Shown piece by piece: positions 1 to 5,895 of a DNA stretch of 9,285 bases. The notes beneath the pieces were generated by a model that searched no databases, was not told where the DNA came from, and was given only the letters and a program-made list of their open reading frames with translations. Each line of letters begins with the position of its first letter. Position 1 is the first letter of the stretch. The position numbers and the translations under genes were made by a program. The DNA comes from SZUA-117 sp964630795 (GTDB taxonomy: Bacteria; Pseudomonadota; Gammaproteobacteria; Steroidobacterales; Woeseiaceae), in the NCBI GenBank assembly GCA_964630795.1, contig CAZVWF010000091.1:1-9285 (forward strand), given 5' to 3'.

Positions 1-376
1 TGTTCAGGTAGCGTTTTCCGTCAGCTTTCTCCGCCCAATGCAATCCGGAGTAGTGGCGATCGGGATCTTTATCGACCGGCCCTTCCCAGGTAATTGTATC
101 GCCGGGCTTGAATGTGTCCCGGCTCCAGCCCCGGTCGGACATGCCTGGCGGGTGCAGCAGTTCGATCGACCAAACGACTATTTCACCGGCGCTGTTTGGC
201 GCTTTTGCCTGGATGAAGACATGCGGCATGCGCCAGCTGAATTTCGTAACGACCCCACTATGTATCTGAACGTTATTACGGTCGAGGCTGGAGTGAGAGT
301 GGTGGGCGTAAGCGGCGGGCGCCTGCGCTAGTAATACGACAGCAATCGTCAGTATGGGGCTAATGGTCCTGATCAT
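1..376 (-). CDS. DUF6152-type small secreted protein, partial (C-terminus beyond left edge)
   Basis: About 125 N-terminal codons are present; the reading frame is open to the window edge. The ATG at 376 follows a purine-rich AAGAGAG Shine-Dalgarno-like stretch at suitable spacing. Residues 1-24 (MIRTISPILTIAVVLLAQAPAAYA) read as a Sec signal peptide with an AYA cleavage site, so the mature protein probably starts His-His-Ser-His. The body contains the pattern GVVTKFSWRMPHVFI, then a Trp-Ser-Ile strand, GWSRDTFKPGDTITWEG, and ends near DGKRYLN. As I recall the family, this is the layout of DUF6152: short periplasmic beta-rich proteins with AHHSF at the signal cleavage point, a (N/M)PH motif and a G.(S/T)R..(L/F)KPGD motif. 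No biochemical role is established to my knowledge. It lies 210 bp downstream of the TonB-dependent receptor on the same strand, which suggests a shared envelope or uptake task (inference). The family call is fairly secure, the function is not. Confidence 0.85.
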   Translation of the reverse strand, partial: MIRTISPILTIAVVLLAQAPAAYAHHSHSSLDRNNVQIHSGVVTKFSWRMPHVFIQAKAPNSAGEIVVWSIELLHPPGMSDRGWSRDTFKPGDTITWEGPVDKDPDRHYSGLHWAEKADGKRYLN

Positions 377-390
377 AAACTGCTCTCTTT

Positions 391-486
391 TTTACCCTGT
401 ATGGTGGTGGCGGTCACGGGTAATCTTTATTCGTCAGGCCGTCGGTTGGCAGGTACAGCACTTTATGGCTGAAGGGTAATTTACCC
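391..486. repeat. Repeated GGGTAA/TTACCC boxes in the leader of the DUF6152 gene
   Basis: TTACCC at 392-397 is matched by GGGTAA at 418-423, and GGGTAAT at 474-480 abuts TTTACCC at 480-486. The second pair forms a perfect 13-base palindrome (474-486, centre T480). All lie in the 210-bp spacer between the receptor stop and the DUF6152 start, within about 110 bp of that start. They could be two operator half-site pairs or small hairpins in the leader transcript; the sequence does not decide between these. Confidence 0.4.
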
Positions 487-489
487 GCT

Positions 490-558
490 GGTGACAGCGA
501 TAGCAGTGGAAAGTGCACCGGAGGGCAAGACCCTCCGGTGCCAACTATTGCTGTTACC
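490..558 (-). terminator. GC-rich nested hairpin downstream of the receptor gene (candidate terminator or 3' stabiliser)
   Basis: GCACCGGAGGG (515-525) and CCCTCCGGTGC (531-541) form a perfect 11-bp stem closing a CAAGA loop. Outside it, 490-503 pairs with 545-558 over 14 positions including two wobbles (GGTGACAGCGATAG against CTATTGCTGTTACC), separated from the inner stem by an asymmetric bulge. The structure starts about 30 bases after the receptor stop at 587. Neither strand shows a run of T after the stem, so it is not a textbook intrinsic terminator. It could act as a terminator, a 3'-end stabiliser, or an attenuator between the receptor and the DUF6152 gene. Confidence 0.55.
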
Positions 559-583
559 GTCTTGCGGGATCGAATCGCAAGAC
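559..583 (-). repeat. Second hairpin directly after the receptor stop codon
   Basis: GTCTTGCG (559-566) and CGCAAGAC (576-583) are perfect 8-bp inverted repeats with a 9-base loop, only 3 bases downstream of the receptor TGA (589-587). The octamer GCAAGACC occurs both here (577-584) and across the loop of the neighbouring hairpin (525-532), so the two structures can pair alternatively. Confidence 0.55.
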
Positions 584-586
584 CTG

Positions 587-3040
587 TCACATATCTCCAA
601 AGTTGTAGCGGAATTGCGCTCCGATCATGCGCGGTGCGCCGACATGTACGATCGTAATGCCGGGTGCTGCATTCCGCAGAGGATTATACGAATTGGCTGT
701 ATAGGGTGGAGTGTCGTCCTCTTTGTATGGGAAGAACGTGTTCCAGGTGCCTCCCGCCCAGCCATTTCCGGCACGCACGTATTTCTCATCCGTACAGTTC
801 GAGCAAAAGACGGAAACCTCGTAATCTCCTTCCGGAGAAATCCACTTGACGCGGAAATTCACGAGATCGTATTCAGGCATATAAAGTGTCGTCGTATCCT
901 GGGGCGACGTCGCATGCTTGTCTGTATACGCATAGTCCAGGCTGCTCACCAGTTGAGCGCCATTATTAAGGTCATTGACCCAGCGAAGCCCGGTGTTCCA
1001 CGTGAGATCTGGTGCCGCACTGAATGGTGACGATGGCGTTACGCCTGCTGAAGGATTCGTAATATCGTCCCACCTGGCATCGAGAATACCGACAGCGATA
1101 TTCCAGATCAGGTTGTCAGTTATCGCTGCCATTCCATCGAATTCCCAGCCATCGATTTTGCCGTCACCAACATTGGCCGTGCAGCGGCTTGCGCAGAGAG
1201 GTGACGATGTGACAGTAATCTGCTTGTTTTCGTAATCCATCGTAAATGCTGTCAGATTGGCACGAATACGGCCATCTGCGAACGTTGAGCGGATGCCGAT
1301 CTCGTAACTGTCAAGGATCTCTTCGTCGAACGGTACGTTTATGTCGGCGAGCGCATCGTTCGTGCCTCCGGCTTTGAATCCGGCCGAATATGAACCATAG
1401 AGCATTACGTCATCCATCGGGTGCCATTCGAGGGACAAGCGCGGTGTCACAGCATCAAATGTATCTCCACCGGAAACGCCCGGATTAACAACACAGGATG
1501 GGGAGACGGATGGATCGCAACCGTTATAGTTGGGAGGAACAATATCAGCCAGTCCGAGGTCATCGGCCATCTGGTCCAGTTGAGCGTCCCAGAAGGCTGT
1601 CTGTCGAACCGTGAAGTTCTTGTCATCCTCGGTATAGCGAACTCCTGCGGTTACTGCGAAAGCATCAGATATATCAAAGGTACCCTGAGCGAAGACGCCA
1701 AGACTGGTCGTATCTTGCAGTGAATTATCGTTGACCATGAGGGCGCCATAACGGGCCGTGCTTCGGCCGTCGCGATCCTCCAGTTCATTCACACCATTTT
1801 CTTCCGACGAGTAGAAAACACCTGCAACCCAGTTCAGTCGGTCGTCAAAACTTGTGCCGTTTAACTGGAATTCCTGGGACCAGAAGTTCAGGAAGGTCTC
1901 GTAATAGTCATCGAAAAAGGTTTTCGCGTGGGCAACGTCATCCGGATCACGGAACGCCGTCGAAGTCATGTCACGGTAGCCGGTGATCGAACGAAATGAC
2001 GTGTTCTCACTGAAATCCCAGGAGATATCCATTGTCAGGCCACTACTTTCGTTGTCCGTCCACGGGATAAGTCCGGTGCCCGCAACCTCATATAAACTTC
2101 TCGGTATTTCCGGGGCATATTCCATCGCTGTTCCGCCCCACTGGTAATTCCAGGCGGCGAGTGCGCTGGCACTTGGATGGCTGGCAGGTCGCACCGGACC
2201 GCCCGGGTTTGGAATGTCCTGATCCGTGTTGAAATTAAAATAGTCGATCAGTTTGACCGCGCCATTATTATCCGTTGACTGTGAATAGTCCGCGCGCAAG
2301 TCGATTGTAAGGCTGTCCGAAGGACTGTGGCGGAGCTGGAACTGTGCTGCGCGAGCATCCTGATTGCCAAGATTGATACCATCAGCCAGTCGCCTGACAT
2401 AGCCATCACGCTCGAAGCTGCCTGCGGAAACCCGAACAGCGGTGGAGTCACTTAGTACAGCGTTAAAAGCACCCTTGACGTCCAGGCGCTCGTAATCGCC
2501 CACCGTAATGTCGATGTAGCCGTTGTTGCCGTCCAGGTCGGGTTTCTTTGTTATATATCGAATCGCACCGCCGGTGCTGTTCTTGCCGAAGAGGGTACCT
2601 TGCGGTCCGCGCAGGATTTCCACTCGCTCCGTATCTACAAATTGCAGGAATCCAACCTGTGGACGCCCGTAGTAGACATCATCCACATAGATTGCGACCC
2701 CTGGGTCGAGTACCGGGCTGACTCGTGCTTCGTTCACACCGCGGATCGAGAATTGCGCGACTTCCCCGCCCCGACCGGTACCGGAACTGACAGTCGCGTT
2801 TGGCACGAAATCCATCATTGCTATCGGATCATGAATACCCAGCTCATCGAGCCGATCCGGTGTAAAAGCGGTGATTGAAACAGGTGTTTCCTGGATATTT
2901 TGTTCGCGCCTTTGCGCTGTTACGGTGACCTCATCAAGTAAAGCCCCATCACCCGTGTCTTGTGCAACGGCTGTTGAATCCAGAAGTATTAATGATAATG
3001 CACTGAGCGTCAGAACAGACGCTGTCCTTATAGTGGCCAC
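587..3040 (-). CDS. TonB-dependent outer-membrane receptor
   Basis: A TonB-energised beta-barrel transporter that takes a scarce ligand across the outer membrane. Taking the GTG at 3040 as start gives 817 residues, a normal length. This start has an excellent Shine-Dalgarno (AAAGGGGGG, 7 bases before GTG) and puts a clean signal peptide at the N-terminus (residues 1-26, cleavage AVA|Q). The frame stays open to a GTG at 3112, but that start has no ribosome site and would bury the signal peptide. DEVTVTA (36-42) is the probable TonB box. The plug follows, with QFSIRGVNEARV near 96-107 and the signature VEILRGPQGTLFGKNSTGGA at 140-159. The rest is barrel, ending in the aromatic strand FRYNFGDM. 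Several Cys pairs lie in predicted outer loops, including CSNC near the C-terminus. The overall style is that of the large receptor set of sphingomonads and marine gammaproteobacteria, whose substrates are mostly unknown; no siderophore, sugar or cobalamin specificity can be read here. The DUF6152 gene follows on the same strand. Confidence 0.95.
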   Translation of the reverse strand: MATIRTASVLTLSALSLILLDSTAVAQDTGDGALLDEVTVTAQRREQNIQETPVSITAFTPDRLDELGIHDPIAMMDFVPNATVSSGTGRGGEVAQFSIRGVNEARVSPVLDPGVAIYVDDVYYGRPQVGFLQFVDTERVEILRGPQGTLFGKNSTGGAIRYITKKPDLDGNNGYIDITVGDYERLDVKGAFNAVLSDSTAVRVSAGSFERDGYVRRLADGINLGNQDARAAQFQLRHSPSDSLTIDLRADYSQSTDNNGAVKLIDYFNFNTDQDIPNPGGPVRPASHPSASALAAWNYQWGGTAMEYAPEIPRSLYEVAGTGLIPWTDNESSGLTMDISWDFSENTSFRSITGYRDMTSTAFRDPDDVAHAKTFFDDYYETFLNFWSQEFQLNGTSFDDRLNWVAGVFYSSEENGVNELEDRDGRSTARYGALMVNDNSLQDTTSLGVFAQGTFDISDAFAVTAGVRYTEDDKNFTVRQTAFWDAQLDQMADDLGLADIVPPNYNGCDPSVSPSCVVNPGVSGGDTFDAVTPRLSLEWHPMDDVMLYGSYSAGFKAGGTNDALADINVPFDEEILDSYEIGIRSTFADGRIRANLTAFTMDYENKQITVTSSPLCASRCTANVGDGKIDGWEFDGMAAITDNLIWNIAVGILDARWDDITNPSAGVTPSSPFSAAPDLTWNTGLRWVNDLNNGAQLVSSLDYAYTDKHATSPQDTTTLYMPEYDLVNFRVKWISPEGDYEVSVFCSNCTDEKYVRAGNGWAGGTWNTFFPYKEDDTPPYTANSYNPLRNAAPGITIVHVGAPRMIGAQFRYNFGDM
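3028..3034 (-). promoter_or_regulatory. No separate site: early signal-peptide codons of the receptor
   Basis: This short stretch is coding sequence directly after the receptor start. It is listed only to make clear that the ribosome binding site deciding that start lies on the other side of the GTG, at 3047-3056. Confidence 0.05.
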
Positions 3041-3046
3041 AAAGCT

Positions 3047-3056
3047 ACCCCCCTTT
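3047..3056 (-). promoter_or_regulatory. Shine-Dalgarno that fixes the GTG start of the receptor
   Basis: On the minus strand the bases before GTG 3040 read AAAGGGGGGTAGCTTT, a strong G-rich ribosome site 7 bases from the start codon. No comparable site precedes the upstream in-frame GTG at 3112. Confidence 0.7.
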
Positions 3057-3126
3057 GTTTGGCTTGCACCGACAATAACGGAAAACGCCTGAGAGGGCGG
3101 TCCCGAGACCACCAGTACACATTGTA

Positions 3127-3160
3127 TTCGGCACTTCGGCCGAGTTTGTCAATAACAAAC
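3127..3160 (-). promoter_or_regulatory. Candidate promoter -35 overlapped by an inverted repeat, upstream of the receptor
   Basis: On the minus strand a perfect TTGACA (3152-3147) is followed 17 to 20 bases later by GAATACAAT, a poor but possible -10. The TTGACA sits inside the inverted repeat GTTTGT-N5-ACAAAC (3144-3160), which could be a repressor site covering the -35. The promoter would start transcription roughly 80 bases before GTG 3040. The -10 match is weak, so this is tentative. Confidence 0.35.
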
Positions 3161-3424
3161 TACCGTATAACCTCTCCCTCAAAACGAGCGGTTACACTAT
3201 GCAATACAACAAGGTCGCTTTAAGGTAACCGAGCGAGCAACTTCAAAACATATAAATCGTTTCGGTTTATCTTGTTAAACCCATCGCGCTTTATCCGGGT
3301 CGCCGCTGCCAGATTGCGGCGCATGATCGCCTGCACCATGAGTGCAATAGCCACAATCGATTGTCTTGCTGCCGGAACGGCTACTGTAAAGTGTTGGCGC
3401 TGGCGTGAGTCAGCACGGCATTCG

Positions 3425-4261
3425 TTATGGTTCGACCTGCTCGTAACCGGGTAGAGCGAAATCCACTCGTCGGTTGCGCTGTCGGCCCTCTTCAGTGCCA
3501 TTGTCAGCTATTGGCATCGAGGCGCCGTAGCCTTTCGTCCGCATCCTGTCTGCAGGAATTCCATACAAAGCTAAAGCGTCTTTTACCGTATCGGCCCGGT
3601 TGGCTGAGAGTGCCTGGTTACGAGCTACTGTGCCCGTAGAGTCGGTATGTCCCTGGATTTCGACGGATAGCGAAGGTTGTGCAATTAGTACCTGGCTGAT
3701 GACGTCTAGCGCGGCTCCGGAACCCGGGAGCAACTGATCCTGGTCGGTTGCGAAGAGGATTTCATAGATCGACACCCGACCTTCTTCAAGCAACTTTTTC
3801 GTTAGCCCTTCAGCATCGAATATTACAGCCAACTCGAGCGGGGCTTCGTCAATAATCTCCAATTCGTAGATGCCGCCTCTCTTTAGCACCAGTTTTAGCC
3901 AGCTTACTCCACCATCAATAGTGGGGATCCTGAAATTGGCCCGGGTGGCTCGATTCAGGCCATAGCGCTCTCCGCCTATCGCCTGGACAGCACGGATGTA
4001 ATTGGCCTTGATTTCGTCCCTGCTCATGGCGTCGATTTGATAGGCGAGCTTCCACTCGATACCTTCGGCGAGCCGCTGCTCACCCAGCTCTCCTTTGTAG
4101 TCGACCCTTAGCTCCCCGAAATCCTCTCTGAAGGAGTTGTCAGTAAGGAGCTGGCTCCCTGCAATGGGTTTTACAACCGGGTGTTCCAGGTCGTCGTTTG
4201 CACGGACAATGTCGAATCCGAGCGGCAATGCGAAAGCGAGGATTAGGAATAATTTTTTCAT
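3425..4261 (-). CDS. OmpA-family peptidoglycan-binding protein with DUF4892-like N-terminal domain
   Basis: 278 residues. The ATG at 4261 is preceded by GAGGA 7 bases upstream. Residues 1-21 form a Sec signal peptide (MKKLFLILAFALPLGFDIVRA) without a lipobox Cys, so a soluble periplasmic protein is expected. Residues 25-150 match my recollection of the DUF4892-type domain often fused to OmpA: an early HP motif, a Tyr-rich beta stretch, then an helix (IKANYIRAVQAIGGE, 84-98) and a beta end leading into DAEGL. Residues 160-270 are a complete OmpA C-terminal domain: VSIYEILFATDQ (163-174), GHTDSTG (204-210) with the Asp that binds diaminopimelate, NRADTVKDAL (221-230), GYGAS (244-248) and NRRVDF (263-268) with the conserved Arg. 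It should bind peptidoglycan non-covalently. The gene lies 270 bp downstream of the gene for the 240-residue secreted protein, so independent transcription is likely. Confidence 0.9.
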   Translation of the reverse strand: MKKLFLILAFALPLGFDIVRANDDLEHPVVKPIAGSQLLTDNSFREDFGELRVDYKGELGEQRLAEGIEWKLAYQIDAMSRDEIKANYIRAVQAIGGERYGLNRATRANFRIPTIDGGVSWLKLVLKRGGIYELEIIDEAPLELAVIFDAEGLTKKLLEEGRVSIYEILFATDQDQLLPGSGAALDVISQVLIAQPSLSVEIQGHTDSTGTVARNQALSANRADTVKDALALYGIPADRMRTKGYGASMPIADNGTEEGRQRNRRVDFALPGYEQVEP

Positions 4262-4531
4262 CGGCGAGTCCTCAGGGTTGGCTGTCCGTTATTTTCCTGG
4301 ATAACTTCTTTGCACCCATCTCAGTGTAACCGCAAGACAGATATTTAGCGTAGCTGAACTTTCGCTCTCCGGGGCTCAGCCACATGATTGATTTTGCTGT
4401 CCTTCAGCATCGCTGGATCCTGGTCAACAATCTAAATCGCAGCGGTTCGGCGATCGCCGGGTCGAACGCTATCCGCGGACAGTGGGCCAGGCAATGTTTG
4501 TTAATGGGTGACAGGCGAGGGGGTGAAGCTT
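4262..4531. other. Intergenic region with a perfect GC palindrome
   Basis: No gene is supported here. CGGCGATCGCCG at 4448-4459 is a perfect 12-base palindrome, flanked by AGCG (4441-4444) and CGCT (4467-4470), giving an imperfect hairpin about 60 bases past the stop of the 240-residue protein gene. It has no T run. On the minus strand, GCGGTTACACT (4333-4323) lies 62 bases before the OmpA-fusion start and may contain a -10 element (TACACT), though I see no good -35. Confidence 0.35.
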
Positions 4532-5254
4532 CTAAGTGGCCTTGCGAAAAATGTAGATCAACCGCGGTACACTCTGTCCCTTGATGGTCAGGGTCGTCAG
4601 AGCCTCGTCCATCTCGTAGTCATAGGGCACGACCTGTCCATTTTGCGTCGTGGCCCCACGTCCCGCTCCTATCGGAAGAACGGAACCGGTCGATTTGACG
4701 GTAACCTCTGCCCCGGGGCATTCAATATAGGGCATTTGGGATGCCCCAGGGTCGAGAGCCGCCTCCATCCATGGCAAACCGTAAACGGCGCTTCCATCTG
4801 GATTCAGCCGATCGAGGTCGATGTCAAACGGCGCAAAAAGCTGTCCTGAAACCAATCCGTAAATCTGCCCCGTGTAGGCGCAGTTTTCCGGAACGCCTGC
4901 TGGCATCACCCCGGCTGGCGGTACTGTTGCCACCGACCCGGAAAATGCCCCGGTATTGATCTGAATGGATTCCAGAAAATACGCGGTAGAGTAATCCAGC
5001 GAATAATTGCCATGATAATCCACAGTCAGGGTATGGCCCGCTGAAGGGGCTTGTATGGTCCCGTTGGGGGCAACCACCGTCGCAGATTCCAGTATCCACG
5101 TTCCTTGCCAGCCAATATCGACACCGTCCGCTAGAAACGTGGACCAGTTTGTCAAAAGGCCTTCCTCGCCAACCATTTCGGGCTCGTCGTCTGCAATTAC
5201 CGTAGACGAGACTGCCTGGATGGCAAAAACTACTGCTAGAAAGTGCTTCTTCAC
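4532..5254 (-). CDS. Secreted protein of unknown function, 240 aa
   Basis: The start is a GTG at 5254, supported by a near-perfect AAGGAGG 8 bases upstream. Residues 1-21 (MKKHFLAVVFAIQAVSSTVIA) are a Sec signal peptide followed by an acidic stretch. The mature part is rich in Gly, Thr, Ser, Val and aromatic residues in alternating beta-strand style. GTWILESATVVAPNG (51-65) and YHGNYSLDY (80-88) near the start, and TLTIKGQSVPRLIYIFRK (221-238) at the end, resemble the first and last strands of a lipocalin-like or META-like beta-barrel. This is a visual similarity, not a family assignment. Two cysteines (125 and 179) could form a disulfide. I do not recognise the protein. The insertion-sequence remnant lies directly upstream, so the promoter of this gene may lie in or next to the old element. 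Confidence 0.8.
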   Translation of the reverse strand: MKKHFLAVVFAIQAVSSTVIADDEPEMVGEEGLLTNWSTFLADGVDIGWQGTWILESATVVAPNGTIQAPSAGHTLTVDYHGNYSLDYSTAYFLESIQINTGAFSGSVATVPPAGVMPAGVPENCAYTGQIYGLVSGQLFAPFDIDLDRLNPDGSAVYGLPWMEAALDPGASQMPYIECPGAEVTVKSTGSVLPIGAGRGATTQNGQVVPYDYEMDEALTTLTIKGQSVPRLIYIFRKAT

Positions 5255-5261
5255 GTCAAGA

Positions 5262-5268
5262 TCCTCCT
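5262..5268 (-). promoter_or_regulatory. Consensus Shine-Dalgarno for the GTG-started secreted protein
   Basis: AAGGAGG on the minus strand, 8 bases before GTG 5254. It decides the start, since the next in-frame ATG would remove the signal peptide. Confidence 0.75.
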
Positions 5269-5306
5269 TGGCGCCAGATGCAAGACTCTAAAAAGCGTAG
5301 CACAAT

Positions 5307-5847
5307 TGCACGTCGTCAGGGGATTCCGGACCTCAATCGGCCTGATTCAAGAGAGAGTTTCGACGCATTAATTTCATTCTCAGGCGAACTTTCGACGGTA
5401 GTCTAGCCGCCGCTCGTTTTCTGTTTGATTTTTCTCCTTCGTGCCAGGGCCGTCTGACCGTGACCGGTGTACACAGTCCCCGGTGTCAGATTGTTCAAGC
5501 TATCCGTTATAGCGCTCGGTGTTTTAGAAATTGACGCATCTGCACTGCGGGCTTTCAGTTCACCGGGCACGTAGCAGCTTTCCAGTAACACCTGGTTTTT
5601 CAGCGAGCGATGGCGGCGTTCGATCTTGCTCTGCGTCATCGTATGACACAGTCGGCCGCCTTCATCAGGATGAAGGCCGGGCGGGTAATCAGATCATGGG
5701 TCTTGAGAAGCCGGTAAACACGGGGCTCCGGGACGAAGTTGCACTTCGTCTGGGTATATCGTATCGCACTAACAGATAACAGCAGTTCCTAAAGCTGTCC
5801 AGACTGTTTTTTGAAGGTTTTCTGTCAACCATAGACACGACGCTGCG
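5307..5847 (-). mobile_element. Decayed insertion-sequence remnant (IS3-like, rve transposase)
   Basis: Transposase-derived coding sequence occupies about 5403-5788. The outer limits are tentative: GCACGTCGT at 5308-5316 and ACGACGCTGC at 5837-5846 are imperfect inverted copies (one extra base) and could be worn terminal repeats. If so, the remnant is about 540 bp against well over 1 kb expected for an intact element. I see no target-site duplication. The remnant fills most of the gap between the divergent genes starting at 5254 (minus) and 5896 (plus). Confidence 0.5.
5403..5788 (-). pseudogene. Internally deleted, frameshifted rve/DDE transposase
   Basis: Two pieces of one transposase are recognisable. 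The first frame (5788-5651) reads LSVSAIRYTQTKCNF..., then RVYRLLKTHDLITRPAFI and LMKAAD, matching the helix-turn-helix end and linker of a widespread IS3-like family (remembered form: VYRILKAHDLITSPAF-IKAAD). After a few bases the sequence jumps to MTQSKIERRHRSLKN from 5639, in a frame shifted by one. The roughly 115 residues expected between these blocks are missing, including the first two catalytic Asp of the DDE triad; the Glu of KIER remains. Further on, LNNLTPGTVYTGHGQTAL and RRRKIKQKTS match the family C-terminus, but the segment before it is out of frame: another frame shows VNF-stop-NTERYNG where the family has FV.YYN..RYHES. A TAG at 5791-5789 precedes the first block. The gene cannot encode an active enzyme. 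The longest surviving frame is 78 codons (5639-5403). Confidence 0.8.
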
Positions 5848-5862
5848 TTATATCCCGAACTT

Positions 5863-5876
5863 TGAACAAATGTTCA
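5863..5876. promoter_or_regulatory. Perfect inverted repeat just upstream of the haem-c gene ribosome site
   Basis: TGAACA-AA-TGTTCA is a perfect palindrome 4 bases before the GAGGGAG Shine-Dalgarno and 20 bases before the TTG start. Its place suits a repressor site or a small mRNA hairpin that affects translation. No regulator gene is present in the window. Confidence 0.35.
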
Positions 5877-5895
5877 TGCAGAGGGAGATGCAGTT

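Larger units (their letters stand above)
3041..3424. other. Intergenic region between OmpA-fusion gene and receptor gene, 384 bp
   Basis: I see no convincing gene here. A minus-strand frame from 3501 to 3220 runs out of the end of the OmpA gene, is rich in Arg, lacks a ribosome site and resembles nothing I know. The segment holds the receptor leader with the candidate promoter at 3127-3160, a GCGGTTACACT motif on the plus strand at 3188-3198, and a weak 6-bp inverted repeat CGCCGC/GCGGCG at 3301-3321. No clear terminator follows the OmpA-fusion stop. Confidence 0.5.

Noticed and set aside
38..331. Plus-strand open frame of 97 codons
   Set aside because: Lies opposite the DUF6152 gene, whose minus-strand frame has a signal peptide, ribosome site and family motifs.
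491..1030. Plus-strand open frame of 179 codons
   Set aside because: Antisense to the end of the receptor gene, no ribosome site, no recognisable protein and rich in Arg, Cys and Ile typical of a shadow frame.
3041..3112. Upstream GTG at 3112 as the receptor start
   Set aside because: No ribosome site there, and it would add 24 residues before a signal peptide that starts properly at GTG 3040.
3220..3501. Minus-strand open frame of 93 codons after the OmpA fusion
   Set aside because: Starts inside the OmpA domain coding region, no Shine-Dalgarno, Arg-rich and without any domain.
4441..4470. CGGCGATCGCCG palindrome as a replication, partition or attachment site
   Set aside because: A single copy, no AT-rich neighbour, no iterons and no integrase; more likely a post-gene hairpin or chance GC palindrome.
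5255..5306. Insertion-sequence-borne promoter driving the 240-residue secreted protein
   Set aside because: A TGTGCTACGCT stretch near 5295 looks like an extended -10, but there is no matching -35 at the right distance, so I did not annotate it as a feature.
5403..5639. 78-codon minus-strand frame as a genuine small gene
   Set aside because: It is the C-terminal piece of a transposase with the core deleted and frameshifts inside, so it is a pseudogene fragment.
5531..5779. Plus-strand open frame of 82 codons in the gap before the haem-c gene
   Set aside because: It is antisense to the transposase remnant, whose conserved blocks are readable on the minus strand.
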